In this document: positions 45,548-55,479 of the stretch, in pieces
Layout: each line of letters begins with the position of its first letter
Numbering within the stretch: position 1 is the first letter of the stretch
Notes under the pieces: model-generated
Database searches by the model: none
What the model saw: only the letters and a program-made list of their open reading frames with translations
Told to the model about the DNA's origin: nothing
Program-made: the position numbers and the translations under genes
NCBI RefSeq assembly: GCF_026191375.1
Contig: NZ_JAODTL010000022.1
Coordinates: forward strand, 62,001-126,000
Reading direction: 5' to 3'
From: Marinomonas pontica
GTDB taxonomy: Bacteria; Pseudomonadota; Gammaproteobacteria; Pseudomonadales; Marinomonadaceae
DNA length: 64,000 nucleotides

Positions 45548-46492
45548 TTACATGGCGCTAAGCTGTTGTTTCACGATATTAAGCGCAGGTTTGCCATCAA
45601 AGGTGGTGACACCTTGCAGCCATTTGTCCAATATTTCTGGATGAGCTTTCATCCAATCGGCGGCGGCTTTTTCTGGTTTTTCAGGAGACGCAATCATTTC
45701 GTTTTCCATGGTCAAACCAAATTCAAGGTTCGACAGCAGTTTGCCAACATTGGAACATTCTGATGAATAGCCTTTTCTGGTCAGAGTTCTAATCGTAGCG
45801 CCACCATAATTAGGGCCAAAATATTTGTCGCCACCAGTCAGGTATTTTAAATCGTAATTGACATTCATTGGGTGCGGTTCCCACGCTAAAAAGACAATGA
45901 AGTTATCACGTTTTATGGTTCTTGCTACTTGTGAAAGCATTGCTTGTTCGCCTGATTCGACGACTTTCCAGTCTTTTAGCCCAAAATCATTAGTATCTAT
46001 CATGGTCTGAAGTTTTTGATTGGCTGGAGCGCCGGCATCGATACCGTAGATTCGTTGACGAAATTCTTTACTGAATTTCTCCAAGTCGGAGAAATCTTTC
46101 ACTCCTGCGTCAAAGACGTATTTTGGCACAGCCAGTGTAAATTTGACGCCTTCCAAGTTGGTACGAACTACATCAATGTCGTTCTTGTATTTGTCAATGA
46201 AAGCAGACTGGGCGGGCATCCAATTGCCCATGAATGCATCAATTTCGCCATTTTTAATACTCTCAAAGCCCACGGGAACGCTCAGAAGGTAGACTTGTGT
46301 GTCGTATCCCAATGCTTTTAATAAAGTCGTTGCTACACCATTTGTGGCGCCAATATCGGTCCAGCCAGGATCACTAAACGTGACTTTTTTGCATTGTTCA
46401 GGTTCTGCGGACAAAGCAACACTGCTTCCAAGAAGTAGACTAACGAGGCCAAAGGTTTTGAGTTCTGTACGACTAAATGATATTGCTTTCAT
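45548..46492 (-). CDS. choX: choline ABC transporter substrate-binding protein, ChoX type
   Basis: A 314-residue periplasmic binding protein of the OpuAC/ChoX group. A signal peptide (FGLVSLLLGSSVALSAEP) is followed by the binding domain, with GWTDIGATNGV, GNWMPAQSAFIDKY and FLAWEPHPMN carrying the aromatic residues expected to hold a quaternary ammonium. ATG 46492 has GGAGCACACAA upstream. It lies 34 bases after betC on the same strand, so both probably form one operon. The matching permease and ATPase are not nearby, so it must use components encoded elsewhere. Confidence 0.88.
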   Translation of the reverse strand: MKAISFSRTELKTFGLVSLLLGSSVALSAEPEQCKKVTFSDPGWTDIGATNGVATTLLKALGYDTQVYLLSVPVGFESIKNGEIDAFMGNWMPAQSAFIDKYKNDIDVVRTNLEGVKFTLAVPKYVFDAGVKDFSDLEKFSKEFRQRIYGIDAGAPANQKLQTMIDTNDFGLKDWKVVESGEQAMLSQVARTIKRDNFIVFLAWEPHPMNVNYDLKYLTGGDKYFGPNYGGATIRTLTRKGYSSECSNVGKLLSNLEFGLTMENEMIASPEKPEKAAADWMKAHPEILDKWLQGVTTFDGKPALNIVKQQLSAM

Positions 46493-46526
46493 TTGTGTGC
46501 TCCTGTTGTGATAGTTATTTATCAAT

Positions 46527-48050
46527 TTACTCTGCTTTAGGGAAGCGAGAGCGAGTTTCTAAGTCGTCTAGATCAATATGGTTTCTCATATACATTTCAC
46601 TGCTGTCAAAGATAGGCTGGTGATCCCACGCCAATTTTTTGCCTTTATTGAGTGCTTTAACAATGAGACGACGACGGCGTTGGCTTACCAACACGTCTTG
46701 TGTGAGTGCTTCTGAATTCCAGCGCGCTGAGGTTTCCTTCCTAAATTCATCAATAATGTCTTTGTAATCTGGATGTTCAGCAAGATTATTCAGTTCATCT
46801 GGGTCATTTGACAAATCAAACAATTGTTCTGGGTCGATATGGCAATAGATGTATTTGTATTGGGCGCGGCGAATCATGAAAATCGGGGCGATTGCGCCTT
46901 CACCAAAATATTCGCCAATGACTTCATCATGGCCCTCTGTTTTACCCGTAATGTGAGGCATTAAGCTCTTTCCTTGAATGGGCATGGCGTATTGATAATC
47001 CGATTTGTTTGTTGCCATTTCAAGAAAAGTGGGCAATAAATCCATGGTGGAAACCGATTCTTTAATGCGTTTTGCGGAGAAGTGTTTTGGCGCGTGTACG
47101 ATCATTGGTACACGAGCAGAGCCTTCAAAGAATGACATTTTGTACCAAAGGTTTCTTTCGCCTAGCATGTCGCCATGGTCACCTGAGAACACAATGATGG
47201 TGTTGTCATCTAAGCCCGTTTCTTTGAGTGCTTTTAAAAGCAGACCGATCTTGTCATCGACATAACTAATGGCGCCATAGTAAGCACGTCGCGCGTTGCG
47301 AACTTGCTGATCTGTTAACTCTTGGTCGAAATATGCATAAACCTCTTGAAGCCGAGCGGAATGTGGGTCTTGCTCGTCTTTAGGAATACGGATTTTTGGT
47401 AGGTCAATTTCTTCATTTGTGTATCTGTCCCAATATTCCTGAGGAATGGCATAAGGGTCGTGTGGGTGCGTCATGGAAACGGTTAAGCAAAAGGGTCTAT
47501 CTTGGTCACGTCTTACATAGTCATATAGATATCGTTGCGCATGAAAAACCACTTCATCATCAAAGTCTAATTGATTGCTTCGAATACAAGGACCGGCTTG
47601 AGTGACGGATGACATATTGTGATACCAAGTAGGGCGTGTTGTTAAATCGTCCCAGTTTGGAAACCAGCCATAGTCGGCAGGATAAATGTCGGTGGTTAAC
47701 CTTTCTTCGAACCCATGCAATTGGTCGGGTCCACAAAAATGCATCTTTCCTGATAATGCGGTCTTGTAATTTTTTTCTCTTAAATAGTGAGCAAAGGTCG
47801 GAATGTCAGCGGGGAAGTCTGCGGCATTGTCGTAAGCGCCAATTTTACTCGGTAGTTGTCCTGTCATGAGAACATACCGAGATGGCGCGCACAGAGGGCT
47901 GTTGCAGTACGCTGAATCAAACACCACTCCTTTTTCAGCGAGTGATGATAGGTGGGGAGTTTTTACAACTGGGTTGCCGTATATGGGAAGAGCGGATGTA
48001 GCCAATTGATCAGCCATGATAAAAAGTATATTGGGTTGTTTTTCTGCCAT
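46527..48050 (-). CDS. betC: choline-sulfatase
   Basis: BetC (507 residues) hydrolyses choline-O-sulfate to choline and sulfate, giving osmoprotectant precursor, sulfur and carbon. It is a type I sulfatase: the modified residue is Cys54 in CNSPLCAPSRYVLMTG, which must become formylglycine. IMADQLAT is the N-terminal metal site and VFSGDHGDMLGERNLWYK the second. There is no signal peptide. A divergent LysR gene and choX downstream support the choline-sulfate role. Confidence 0.95.
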   Translation of the reverse strand: MAEKQPNILFIMADQLATSALPIYGNPVVKTPHLSSLAEKGVVFDSAYCNSPLCAPSRYVLMTGQLPSKIGAYDNAADFPADIPTFAHYLREKNYKTALSGKMHFCGPDQLHGFEERLTTDIYPADYGWFPNWDDLTTRPTWYHNMSSVTQAGPCIRSNQLDFDDEVVFHAQRYLYDYVRRDQDRPFCLTVSMTHPHDPYAIPQEYWDRYTNEEIDLPKIRIPKDEQDPHSARLQEVYAYFDQELTDQQVRNARRAYYGAISYVDDKIGLLLKALKETGLDDNTIIVFSGDHGDMLGERNLWYKMSFFEGSARVPMIVHAPKHFSAKRIKESVSTMDLLPTFLEMATNKSDYQYAMPIQGKSLMPHITGKTEGHDEVIGEYFGEGAIAPIFMIRRAQYKYIYCHIDPEQLFDLSNDPDELNNLAEHPDYKDIIDEFRKETSARWNSEALTQDVLVSQRRRRLIVKALNKGKKLAWDHQPIFDSSEMYMRNHIDLDDLETRSRFPKAE

Positions 48051-48179
48051 GATTATCTCTAATGTATAAATAAGGAAAGATTGGCAAATACAAAGAAATT
48101 GCCTTGTTTTATCTAGATTGCGCTATCGAAAAGAAGCTGTAAACTGACTAAATATTTATATATGGGATAAGCTGAACTT

Positions 48180-49073
48180 ATGTTATCTGATTCTGAATTA
48201 CCACCATTACAGTCACTTGTCGTTTTTGAAGCATCAGCGAGATTGTTGAGCTTTACCGCGGCGGCGCGTGAATTGGGCACCACCCAGCCTGCAGTAAGCC
48301 AGCAAATCCGTGCTCTAGAGGATACTTTGGGCGTGGCTTTATTTGAGCGCATATACCGTGGTGTTGTATTGACCGACTCAGGCTATGTGTTACTAAAAAC
48401 GACACAGTCAAGTCTTAGAGATTTGCGCGAAGTGTTGCAAAAAATTAAACAAAAACCGAAAACTCAACGTATTACTGTCGCAACGGATTTTGCTTTTGCC
48501 GCTTTTTGGCTGATGCCTCGACTGCCAGAGTTTCGGAGGCTGCATAAAGAAATAGACATACGCATTCAAACGTCGCAATCCGAAGTTGATTTAGTCTCGA
48601 TGGAAGCGGACATCGCTATTTTGTTTGGTGAAGGCCAGTATCAAGGGTATTTTACTGAGAAATTGTTGCCTGAAATGGTCTATCCGGTCTGCAGTCCAAA
48701 ATTGCTGGAGGAGTGTTCTGGTTTCAAAAGTCTGTCGGATCTCATCAAAGCCCCCTTGTTGAAATTAAATGCGGACATGGGGCAAAAATGGATCGACTGG
48801 GAGCGACTCTTTCAGCTGAATGGGTCTTTGTGGCAGCCTTCTGAGTCGGTGATGGAATTTGATAACTACACACTTCTGGTGCAGGCTGCTATTTCTGGAC
48901 AAGGAATTGGTCTTGGCTGGTCGCCCCTTTTGGATGATTACATTCAAAGTGGCGTGTTGGTTGCTTTGTCCGATTTTACGGTGCAATCAGACAATGGGTA
49001 TTACACTGTGCTATCCAAGCAGAGAACGCCTACAGCCCCAGTGTCGGCATTTCTAGCTTGGCTTAAGTCGTAA
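48180..49073 (+). CDS. LysR-family regulator of choline-sulfate use (likely)
   Basis: This 297-residue protein has a LysR helix-turn-helix (AAARELGTTQPAVSQQIRALE, residues about 25-45) and a ligand-binding domain with the GcvA-like pattern KSLSDLIKAPLLKL and AAISGQGIGLGWSPLLDDY. It is divergent from betC with 129 bases between starts. The divergent choX-betC/LysR set matches the known choline-sulfate regulator arrangement. Function is inferred from this and not from ligand residues. Confidence 0.88.
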   Translation: MLSDSELPPLQSLVVFEASARLLSFTAAARELGTTQPAVSQQIRALEDTLGVALFERIYRGVVLTDSGYVLLKTTQSSLRDLREVLQKIKQKPKTQRITVATDFAFAAFWLMPRLPEFRRLHKEIDIRIQTSQSEVDLVSMEADIAILFGEGQYQGYFTEKLLPEMVYPVCSPKLLEECSGFKSLSDLIKAPLLKLNADMGQKWIDWERLFQLNGSLWQPSESVMEFDNYTLLVQAAISGQGIGLGWSPLLDDYIQSGVLVALSDFTVQSDNGYYTVLSKQRTPTAPVSAFLAWLKS

Positions 49074-49076
49074 TGA

Positions 49077-49964
49077 TTAGTGCAATTTCAGCCACCAAAG
49101 AGCGCCCACTGCACACAGAGATAGTGGTAAGGACAGTAGAATCATTAAGGCAATTTCGTCTACTGGCCCTTTAAATTTGCTGGCAAGCATGTAGCTAATG
49201 ACAGCGACAGGCATGGCATTAAGTACCAAGAGAACGGCACTTTCTAGTGGACTGAGTGGAAATAAGAACACAACGATGGTCGCAGCGAATACCCCTACTG
49301 CAGGTCGAAACGCAGACAGTAATAACGCCCGACTTATTTTTCCTTTTTCGTTTACCTTCAAACCGCTGATGGATTTGCCCAGCAGCATCAGCATGATTGG
49401 CAAGGTGATGTGACTTAGCATGTCTAGCGTGCTCATTATGGGCGTTGGCAAACGAATGTTAAACCCTAAGAAAAGCGCGCCTACGACCAGTGCGATGACA
49501 GGTCCATTCCTTAACAATTGTTTAGGGTGATAGGTGCCGGACATGAAACCAACACCCAAAGTAAAGTGGCTGATTTGAACCACAGATGAGATAACCACCG
49601 CGATGGCCATGCCTTCTGCACCAAATAAAGCGAACGCAATCGGAATGCCCAAATTGCCTGTATTCGGGTTCACCAAGGGCGGTAAATAAAATCGCGTGGG
49701 TAGCTTGAGTGTTTTCAAAATAATAAATGAGATCAACGACACGATAAGTAAGACAAGTACCGTTGCTGCGATGATTTTCAGCATGCTGAAAACTTGCATT
49801 TGCATTGACAGCACTGAGTACAGCAATAGTGCCGGTAATCCAATGCTAGAAACCAGCGCACCCAAAGAAGGACTGTTTAAATAGTCTGTTTTTTTTCCGA
49901 GGATGAAGCCCAAACAAATGAGTAATAAAATCGGGGTGAGTGATCCTGCCAATGCTAAGAGCAT
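49077..49964 (-). CDS. AEC-family transporter
   Basis: A 295-residue auxin-efflux-carrier type membrane protein with about ten hydrophobic segments in two halves. The half-repeats have the family broken-helix positions NPNTGNLGIPIAFALFG and LNAMPVAVISYMLASKF. Members export or take up small organic acids, among them malonate; the substrate is not clear here. It is convergent with the choline-sulfate regulator (3 bases between stops). A second LysR gene lies just upstream on the same strand. Confidence 0.9.
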   Translation of the reverse strand: MLLALAGSLTPILLLICLGFILGKKTDYLNSPSLGALVSSIGLPALLLYSVLSMQMQVFSMLKIIAATVLVLLIVSLISFIILKTLKLPTRFYLPPLVNPNTGNLGIPIAFALFGAEGMAIAVVISSVVQISHFTLGVGFMSGTYHPKQLLRNGPVIALVVGALFLGFNIRLPTPIMSTLDMLSHITLPIMLMLLGKSISGLKVNEKGKISRALLLSAFRPAVGVFAATIVVFLFPLSPLESAVLLVLNAMPVAVISYMLASKFKGPVDEIALMILLSLPLSLCAVGALWWLKLH

Positions 49965-49982
49965 AGATGTCCTTAATGAATA

Positions 49983-50888
49983 TTATTCGTTGTCGTCTGC
50001 CTTTATGTTAAAGGCTTCCACAAGATAGTTCACTAGTGTATTGACTCTAGAGCTGATATTTCTTGAATGGGGGTAAAGTAAAGACACATCAGAGTGAGGC
50101 AGTGTCCAGTCAGGCAGTAATACCATTAATTTTCCAGACTCAATCTCCTGTTTTACATAGTATTCAGGCTGTCTTGATATGCCAATGCCCGCTAAAGTTG
50201 CCGATTTTACGACATGTCCGTTAGGGCAGTTGAGTTTTCCCTTTATTGGCAGCTCATACCTGTCGTGGTTGTCACGATGAATAAAAGGCCACCGTTTCAC
50301 CGAGCCATTTATCAGGTTGTGTTCAAGTAAATCCTTCGGGTGATGCAATGCTGACATGGTTTCAATGTAATTTGGACTGGCGACTAGGTGATTTGTATAG
50401 CTTGTGAGTTTTCGGCCAATAAGGTTCGAATTGGTCAGCTCTCCCATTCTGACCACCAGATCGTATTGCGCATCAATGAGGTTTTCTCTCGTGCTAGAAA
50501 AGCTCAACTCTATGTCTACCTTTGGGTGCAAGTTCATAAACTGAAGTAACAGTGGCGCGAGTATCTCTTCTCCAAATCGACCGCCTACAGTGTTAATTCT
50601 AATCTGACCTGCAATGTTTGCGTGTGCATTCTGGGCAGACATTACGGCATGCTCAAGTTGATCAACGCCCTGACGTGAGAGCTGGTAAAAAGTCTCGCCA
50701 GCAGGAGATAAAGAAAGGGAGCGTGTAGAACGATAGAGGAGCTGGATTTGCATGTCTTTCTCAAGACGACTGATGATTTGCGAGACCCTAGCTCTAGAAA
50801 TGTTTAATTGTTCGGCGGCTTTTGAAAAGCTTTGTGCTTCAACGACGACAAGGAACTCTCTTATACCTTCAGGAAAATTTGCTTTCAT
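49983..50888 (-). CDS. LysR-family transcriptional regulator
   Basis: This 301-residue regulator has a LysR DNA-binding domain (SFSKAAEQLNISRARVSQIISRLEKD) and a CrgA-like effector domain. It is divergent from an aldo/keto reductase with 106 bases between the starts, so it is the likely regulator of that gene. AEC and LysR are co-directional with an 18-base gap, so they could be one unit. GAAAGC before the ATG is a weak site. Confidence 0.88.
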   Translation of the reverse strand: MKANFPEGIREFLVVVEAQSFSKAAEQLNISRARVSQIISRLEKDMQIQLLYRSTRSLSLSPAGETFYQLSRQGVDQLEHAVMSAQNAHANIAGQIRINTVGGRFGEEILAPLLLQFMNLHPKVDIELSFSSTRENLIDAQYDLVVRMGELTNSNLIGRKLTSYTNHLVASPNYIETMSALHHPKDLLEHNLINGSVKRWPFIHRDNHDRYELPIKGKLNCPNGHVVKSATLAGIGISRQPEYYVKQEIESGKLMVLLPDWTLPHSDVSLLYPHSRNISSRVNTLVNYLVEAFNIKADDNE

Positions 50889-50994
50889 AATTGTTCAGTC
50901 TCATTAAACAATAATTTTAATGTATTGATAATTATAAACAGTGAAGAGGCTCGTATAGTAGGGATATTCGACAATTAATCTATTTGGAGAGTGT

Positions 50995-51975
50995 ATGAAA
51001 ACCAGAGTGCTTGGAAAGACAGGGTTTAATGTGTCTGAAATTGGTTTAGGCTGCTGGCAGCTAGGCAATGACTTTGGCGCGATAGAAGACAGCGAGGCCG
51101 CTGCGATACTGCAAGCAGCGCTGAATGAAGGTGTGCAATTTTTTGATACCGCTGACGTATACGGTGGAGGCCTAAGTGAGCAGCGGATAGGGCAGTGGCG
51201 AGCAGCATTGAGTAAACCGCCCGTTATCGCCACTAAAGTGGGAAGAAATCCTGAGCTCTATCCGGATGGTTACAGCAAAGCAAAGGTGAAGCAAAGTCTG
51301 CAAGCTTCTGCTCAACGTTTGGGGGTTGAATCTATCGATCTTGCGCAATTACATTGCGTGCCTCGTGATGTTTTGTTTTCTGGTGATTTGCTGGCCTGGA
51401 TGGAAGATTTTAAAAAGGACGGCATCATCCAGCATTTTGGGGCGAGTGTAGAAATGCTCGATGAGGCGATGTTTTGTTGTGATCATCCTGAGATCGCCAG
51501 TTTGCAAATTTTGTTCAATGTATTCCGTCAAGATGCCGTTGAGTCATTGTTGCCGTTAGCTGAAAAAAATAATGTCGGTGTTATTGTTCGCTTGCCACTC
51601 GCCAGTGGATTATTAACCGGGAAAATGAAGTTGGATCGTATTTTTGATGAGCAAGATCATCGATTTTATAACAAAGACGGCGCAGCATTTCATGTTGGAG
51701 AAACCTTTAACGGCATCCCATATGAAAAAGGCGTAGCGCTGGTTGATAAACTCAATGGGAAATTGCCTGAAGGTCATAATATTCTGGACGTGTCTTTGCG
51801 CTGGATTTTAGATCAGCCTCAGGTATCAAGCATTATTGTAGGAGCCAGTCGCTCATCTCAAGTGGTACGAAATGCAGCGGCATCGAGTTTGCCTCCACTG
51901 AGTAAAGAGTTGCATGAGATGTTAGGGGATTTTTATCGGTCCGACGTCAGAAATGCAATTCGTGGTGGGATTTAA
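50995..51975 (+). CDS. aldo/keto reductase
   Basis: This 326-residue NADPH-dependent oxidoreductase has the AKR fold: GLGCWQLGNDFG near the start, the catalytic Asp-Tyr in FFDTADVYGGG, Lys in TKVGRN and His in QLHC. The C-terminal cofactor segment is IIVGASRSSQV. It is of the single-domain soluble type (AKR11/YajO-like) with unknown carbonyl substrate. GGAGAGTGT precedes the ATG. It is probably controlled by the divergent LysR gene. Confidence 0.9.
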   Translation: MKTRVLGKTGFNVSEIGLGCWQLGNDFGAIEDSEAAAILQAALNEGVQFFDTADVYGGGLSEQRIGQWRAALSKPPVIATKVGRNPELYPDGYSKAKVKQSLQASAQRLGVESIDLAQLHCVPRDVLFSGDLLAWMEDFKKDGIIQHFGASVEMLDEAMFCCDHPEIASLQILFNVFRQDAVESLLPLAEKNNVGVIVRLPLASGLLTGKMKLDRIFDEQDHRFYNKDGAAFHVGETFNGIPYEKGVALVDKLNGKLPEGHNILDVSLRWILDQPQVSSIIVGASRSSQVVRNAAASSLPPLSKELHEMLGDFYRSDVRNAIRGGI

Positions 51976-51994
51976 CTGGAAGTGTCTGAGAGAG

Positions 51995-52023
51995 AATGGC
52001 GCGAAAAATCTCGCGCCATTTTG
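51995..52023. terminator. terminator between aldo/keto reductase and bcp
   Basis: AATGGCGCGA and TCGCGCCATT form a 10-bp stem with a 6-base loop and a short T-run. It lies between two convergent genes. Confidence 0.82.
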
Positions 52024-52032
52024 TGATTCAGC

Positions 52033-52482
52033 CTATTTTAAAATTTGTTCAGCATGCGCTTTGGTTTTCACTTTACCGATGATGTCGGAAATAACGCCTT
52101 CTTCATCAATAATAAATGTGGTTCTTACTGTGCCCATGGATTCACGCCCCATAAATTTTTTCAGTTGCCAAGTGCCATACAACTCATGCACTTCTTTTTC
52201 GGTGTCTGCTATCAAAGGAAAAGGTAATTCGTATTTTGCTATGAAGTTTTGATGTTTTTTCTCGGTATCTGTACTGACACCTACGACAACGAAACCTTGT
52301 TCTAATAGTGCTTGGTAGTTGTCACGCAAATCGCACGCTTGAGCTGTGCAGCCTGGCGTGTTGTCTCTTGGGTAAAAATACAAAGCGACTTTTTTGCCTT
52401 TGAACTGAGCAAGGGTGATCGTGTCACCGTTTTGATCCTTGGCGGTAAAGTCTGGTGCAGTTTGTCCTATTTTAATTGTCAT
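52033..52482 (-). CDS. bcp: thioredoxin-dependent thiol peroxidase
   Basis: BCP (149 residues) is an atypical 2-Cys peroxiredoxin that reduces lipid and other hydroperoxides. The peroxidatic and resolving cysteines are Cys45 and Cys50 in DNTPGCTAQACDLRD, the same numbers as in E. coli. ATG 52482 (MTIKIGQTAP) is chosen over an upstream in-frame ATG at 52500 because AGAGAGCT precedes it. It is usually next to dapA on the other strand, as here. Confidence 0.95.
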   Translation of the reverse strand: MTIKIGQTAPDFTAKDQNGDTITLAQFKGKKVALYFYPRDNTPGCTAQACDLRDNYQALLEQGFVVVGVSTDTEKKHQNFIAKYELPFPLIADTEKEVHELYGTWQLKKFMGRESMGTVRTTFIIDEEGVISDIIGKVKTKAHAEQILK

Positions 52483-52643
52483 ATAGCTCTCTTTATTCAT
52501 TTTTAAAAGTCGAAGACGGTGGGTTGTCTATTATTTATTCTATGTATGCGACATTTGTTTCTTTAGCTTAACAAGAGCCAAGTTAAAAATCCTCTTGGAT
52601 TGCTTTTCTTATGAATTTACTCGGGCTTTACGCCCCTCAATTA

Positions 52644-52672
52644 TTGTTAAACCAGAGTCTGGACGTTACTAT
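52644..52672 (+). promoter_or_regulatory. sigma-70 promoter of dapA
   Basis: TTGTTA (52644-52649) and TACTAT (52667-52672) with a 17-base spacer lie 32 bases upstream of the dapA ATG. Confidence 0.6.
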
Positions 52673-52704
52673 AGGCGCGCTTATAATTTTATCGGAGACT
52701 CGAA

Positions 52705-53586
52705 ATGATCACAGGTAGTTTAGTTGCGCTTATCACACCTATGTCAGCTGATGGCGCTGTAGATACTAAAAAATTAGATGATCTAATAGAGTTTCATATC
52801 AACGAGGGTACTCACGGTATAGTGGCAGTTGGCACAACAGGTGAATCCTCAACACTGACACCAGAAGAACACGCCAATGTGATTCGGCAAGTGGTTAATA
52901 CGGTAAAGGGTCGCGTTCCTGTTATTGCTGGCACTGGAGCTAATGCAACTCATGAGGCCATTGATTTGACTCGCAGCGCGAAAGACGCAGGTGCAGATGC
53001 TTGTTTGCTGGTGACCCCTTATTACAATAAACCGACTCAAGAAGGTTTGTTCCAACATTTCAAAGCCATCGCCGATGCGGTGGATATCCCTCAAATTTTA
53101 TATAACGTACCGGGTAGAACGGCATGTGATATGCAAAATGACACCGTTGTTCGCCTGTCTACCATCAAAAATATCGTTGGTATCAAAGACGCAACGGGCA
53201 ATTTAGAGCGAGGCGAAGCGTTAATCAAAGCGTTGCCTGACCGTTTTGCTGTCTATTCTGGTGACGATCCGACCGCTGTCTCGTTGATGCTTTTGGGCGG
53301 TAAAGGCAATATCTCTGTTACTGCTAACGTGGCGCCAAGAGCGGTGGCTCAAGCCGCTGAAGCCGCATTAGCGGGCAACGCAGATCAGGCGCATGCGATT
53401 GATACGACGATTTCTTCACTTCATACCAATCTTTTCTTGGAGTCTAATCCTATTCCTGTTAAATGGGCTTGCAGTCAATTAGGTCTGTGTGAAGAGGGAA
53501 TTCGATTGCCTTTAACGCCGTTATCAGAACAATATCACGCTGCTGTTCGTCAGGCATTAATCGAAGCAGGAGCGTTGTTAGTATGA
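52705..53586 (+). CDS. dapA: 4-hydroxy-tetrahydrodipicolinate synthase
   Basis: DapA (293 residues) condenses pyruvate with aspartate semialdehyde in lysine and diaminopimelate synthesis. [13 protein letters not shown], the Tyr of [11 protein letters not shown] and the Schiff-base Lys of IVGIKDATG are the active-site segments. GGAG precedes the ATG. It uses the product of asd at 6542. The bamC ATG overlaps its stop (ATGA), as in the E. coli dapA-bamC order. Confidence 0.98.
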   Translation: MITGSLVALITPMSADGAVDTKKLDDLIEFHINEGTHGIVAVGTTGESSTLTPEEHANVIRQVVNTVKGRVPVIAGTGANATHEAIDLTRSAKDAGADACLLVTPYYNKPTQEGLFQHFKAIADAVDIPQILYNVPGRTACDMQNDTVVRLSTIKNIVGIKDATGNLERGEALIKALPDRFAVYSGDDPTAVSLMLLGGKGNISVTANVAPRAVAQAAEAALAGNADQAHAIDTTISSLHTNLFLESNPIPVKWACSQLGLCEEGIRLPLTPLSEQYHAAVRQALIEAGALLV

Positions 53587-54655
53587 AATATTCGACATTG
53601 AAGTTAGTGGGTGCTGGTTCTGTCGCGCTGATTTTGTCTGGTTGCAGTGCTTTTTTACGGATCATTCTAACGATTATCAAAAAAAGCAACCGACTATTAC
53701 TGTGCTTGATAAACCGGCAGGGTCAGAGCAGTCGAAGGACTTGCTTGTTATTCCTAATGAAAACGCGATTGCGAATTTAGAGGAAGTGAAGCCATTTGAA
53801 ACGCCAAGAGCACCGTTTGTTTTCTACCCAATGACCGCAATCGATGTGCTGGAACAGGATGACGCGATAGAATTCACTGTGCCTACCAGCGTGGAGCACT
53901 CTAAGCGTATTGTTTCAGATTTTCTTACTGCTCTGCATGGGGCCGGTTCTCCAATATCTTCTCAGACAGAGGATCAAATCGTGTCTGTCCCGTTCGACTT
54001 TCACCCTCAAGGCTGGTGGGCGTCGTTATGGAGTGATATTACTCGTTTGCATCCAGCAAAAACGGCGTTCTCCTTCCGTTTTAGTGACGTTGGCGGCAAA
54101 ACATTGGTGGCGGTTCAATTTCGAGATGAACAGCAGGATGTTGAGCCTAGCAACTGGATGAGCCCAGCCCAAAATGAAGACGCTTACGCGGTGGCTGTGC
54201 GTTTGTGGGGCACCATTGGTCGTCAATTAAATCAGGCGTCTGCGTACCTTTCAAATCGTGATTCAGCGTCTGCATTCCCAGTTTGGGTGGATCATCACGG
54301 TATTTTTGCTATTCACTTGGGCGATAATGTTTCTACACCTGAATTGGAATCGAAGTTGAACGCAGCGGGCATTTATTTGATTCCGAATGCAGACAATATG
54401 CTTGCCCCCGTTCCGCCTGAAGACGTTGCACGCGTAGGAGACGTTGTAGATTTTAGTCTACCGATAGTCGGTAGTGAAGCTACTAAATCCCTTAAAAGTA
54501 TTCGTCGTAACTTAGATGACGTTAGCTGGGAGAACCGAGAGTACGCTTATAAAATTATGCATCAAAAAGCAGGCGATTTTTTAGTTATTGATGTTTCTTC
54601 TATGGCCTCGCCGGAAGTGGTTTCATTCCACCTGGCGCAGCGTTTTGTAAATTAA
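53583..54655 (+). pseudogene. bamC: outer membrane assembly lipoprotein BamC, one frameshift
   Basis: BamC is a lipoprotein of the BAM complex, which inserts outer membrane proteins. Frame one gives the signal KLVGAGSVALILSGCSAF with the lipobox LSGC. Adding one T to the T6 run at 53651-53656 continues it as FTDHSNDYQKKQPTITVLD. The downstream frame then holds the two BamC domains (about 357 residues restored). The context dapA-bamC-purC is standard. The break is a one-base homopolymer loss, so a functional gene is likely. Alternatively the first 20 codons and lipobox really are lost. Confidence 0.82.
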
Positions 54656-54696
54656 TTAAGATTAACCCCTCACAAAAGAAGACCGGAGACTCTCCA

Positions 54697-55413
54697 ATGG
54701 AAAAACGACAAGAGCTGTATGCAGGTAAGGCAAAATCTGTATTTCGTACAGATGATCCTGACAAGATGGTTCTAGTATTTCGTGATGATACCTCTGCATT
54801 TGATGGTAAGCGAATTGAACAGCTTGACCGTAAAGGCATGGTGAACAATAAATTTAATGCGTTCATCATGACCAAATTGCAGGAAGCAGGCATTCCAACG
54901 CATTTTGAAAAGCTACTAAGCGATACTGAGTCACTGGTTAAATGTCTTGATATGATGCCTGTTGAATGCGTTGTTCGTAATGTTGCGGCTGGCAGTTTAT
55001 GTCGCCGTTTGGGTGTAGAAGAAGGCATTGCTTTGACACCACCAACATTTGAATTGTTTTTAAAGAACGACGCATTGGGTGATCCGATGATCAATGAATC
55101 CCATGTTGAGTCCTTTGGTTGGGCGAAAGCGGCTGACCTAGCGAAAGCAAAAGAGCTTACTTACAAAGTGAATGATGTATTAAAAGCGATTTTTGCGGAA
55201 GGTGGCATGATTCTAGTTGATTACAAATTAGAATTTGGCCTATATAAAGGCGAAGTGTTGTTGGGTGATGAGTTCTCCCCAGACGGCTGCCGTTTGTGGG
55301 ACGCTAAGACCAAAGAAAAACTAGACAAAGATCGTTTCCGCCAAGGCTTGGGTGGCGTGATCGAAGCTTACGAAGATGTAGGTCGTCGTATAGGGATCGA
55401 TTTCGACGCGTAA
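54697..55413 (+). CDS. purC: phosphoribosylaminoimidazole-succinocarboxamide synthase
   Basis: PurC (238 residues) joins CAIR and aspartate with ATP in purine synthesis. [16 protein letters not shown] is the ATP-binding start, and [10 protein letters not shown] and LVDYKLEFG are further signatures. The length equals E. coli PurC (237). CCGGAGACTCTCC precedes the ATG. It follows bamC after 41 bases. Confidence 0.97.
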   Translation: MEKRQELYAGKAKSVFRTDDPDKMVLVFRDDTSAFDGKRIEQLDRKGMVNNKFNAFIMTKLQEAGIPTHFEKLLSDTESLVKCLDMMPVECVVRNVAAGSLCRRLGVEEGIALTPPTFELFLKNDALGDPMINESHVESFGWAKAADLAKAKELTYKVNDVLKAIFAEGGMILVDYKLEFGLYKGEVLLGDEFSPDGCRLWDAKTKEKLDKDRFRQGLGGVIEAYEDVGRRIGIDFDA

Positions 55414-55435
55414 GACAACTGGCGATTAAATCCAT

Positions 55436-55459
55436 AATGGAGGGGTAATTCCCTCCATT
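55436..55459 (+). terminator. hairpin between purC and lolC
   Basis: AATGGAGGG and CCCTCCATT form a perfect 9-bp stem with a 6-base loop and only four T after it. It lies directly before the lolC translation start, so it may be a weak terminator or influence lolC initiation. Confidence 0.6.
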
Positions 55460-55479
55460 TTGCCATGCAAGGATACGCA

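Noticed and set aside
48051..48179. Choline-sulfate LysR binding site between betC and the regulator
   Set aside because: A weak GGCAA...TTGCC repeat is present, but it is too short and common to call a site.
52623..52636. GGGC/GCCC hairpin upstream of dapA
   Set aside because: The stem is only four bases and there is no T-run, so it is not a supported terminator.
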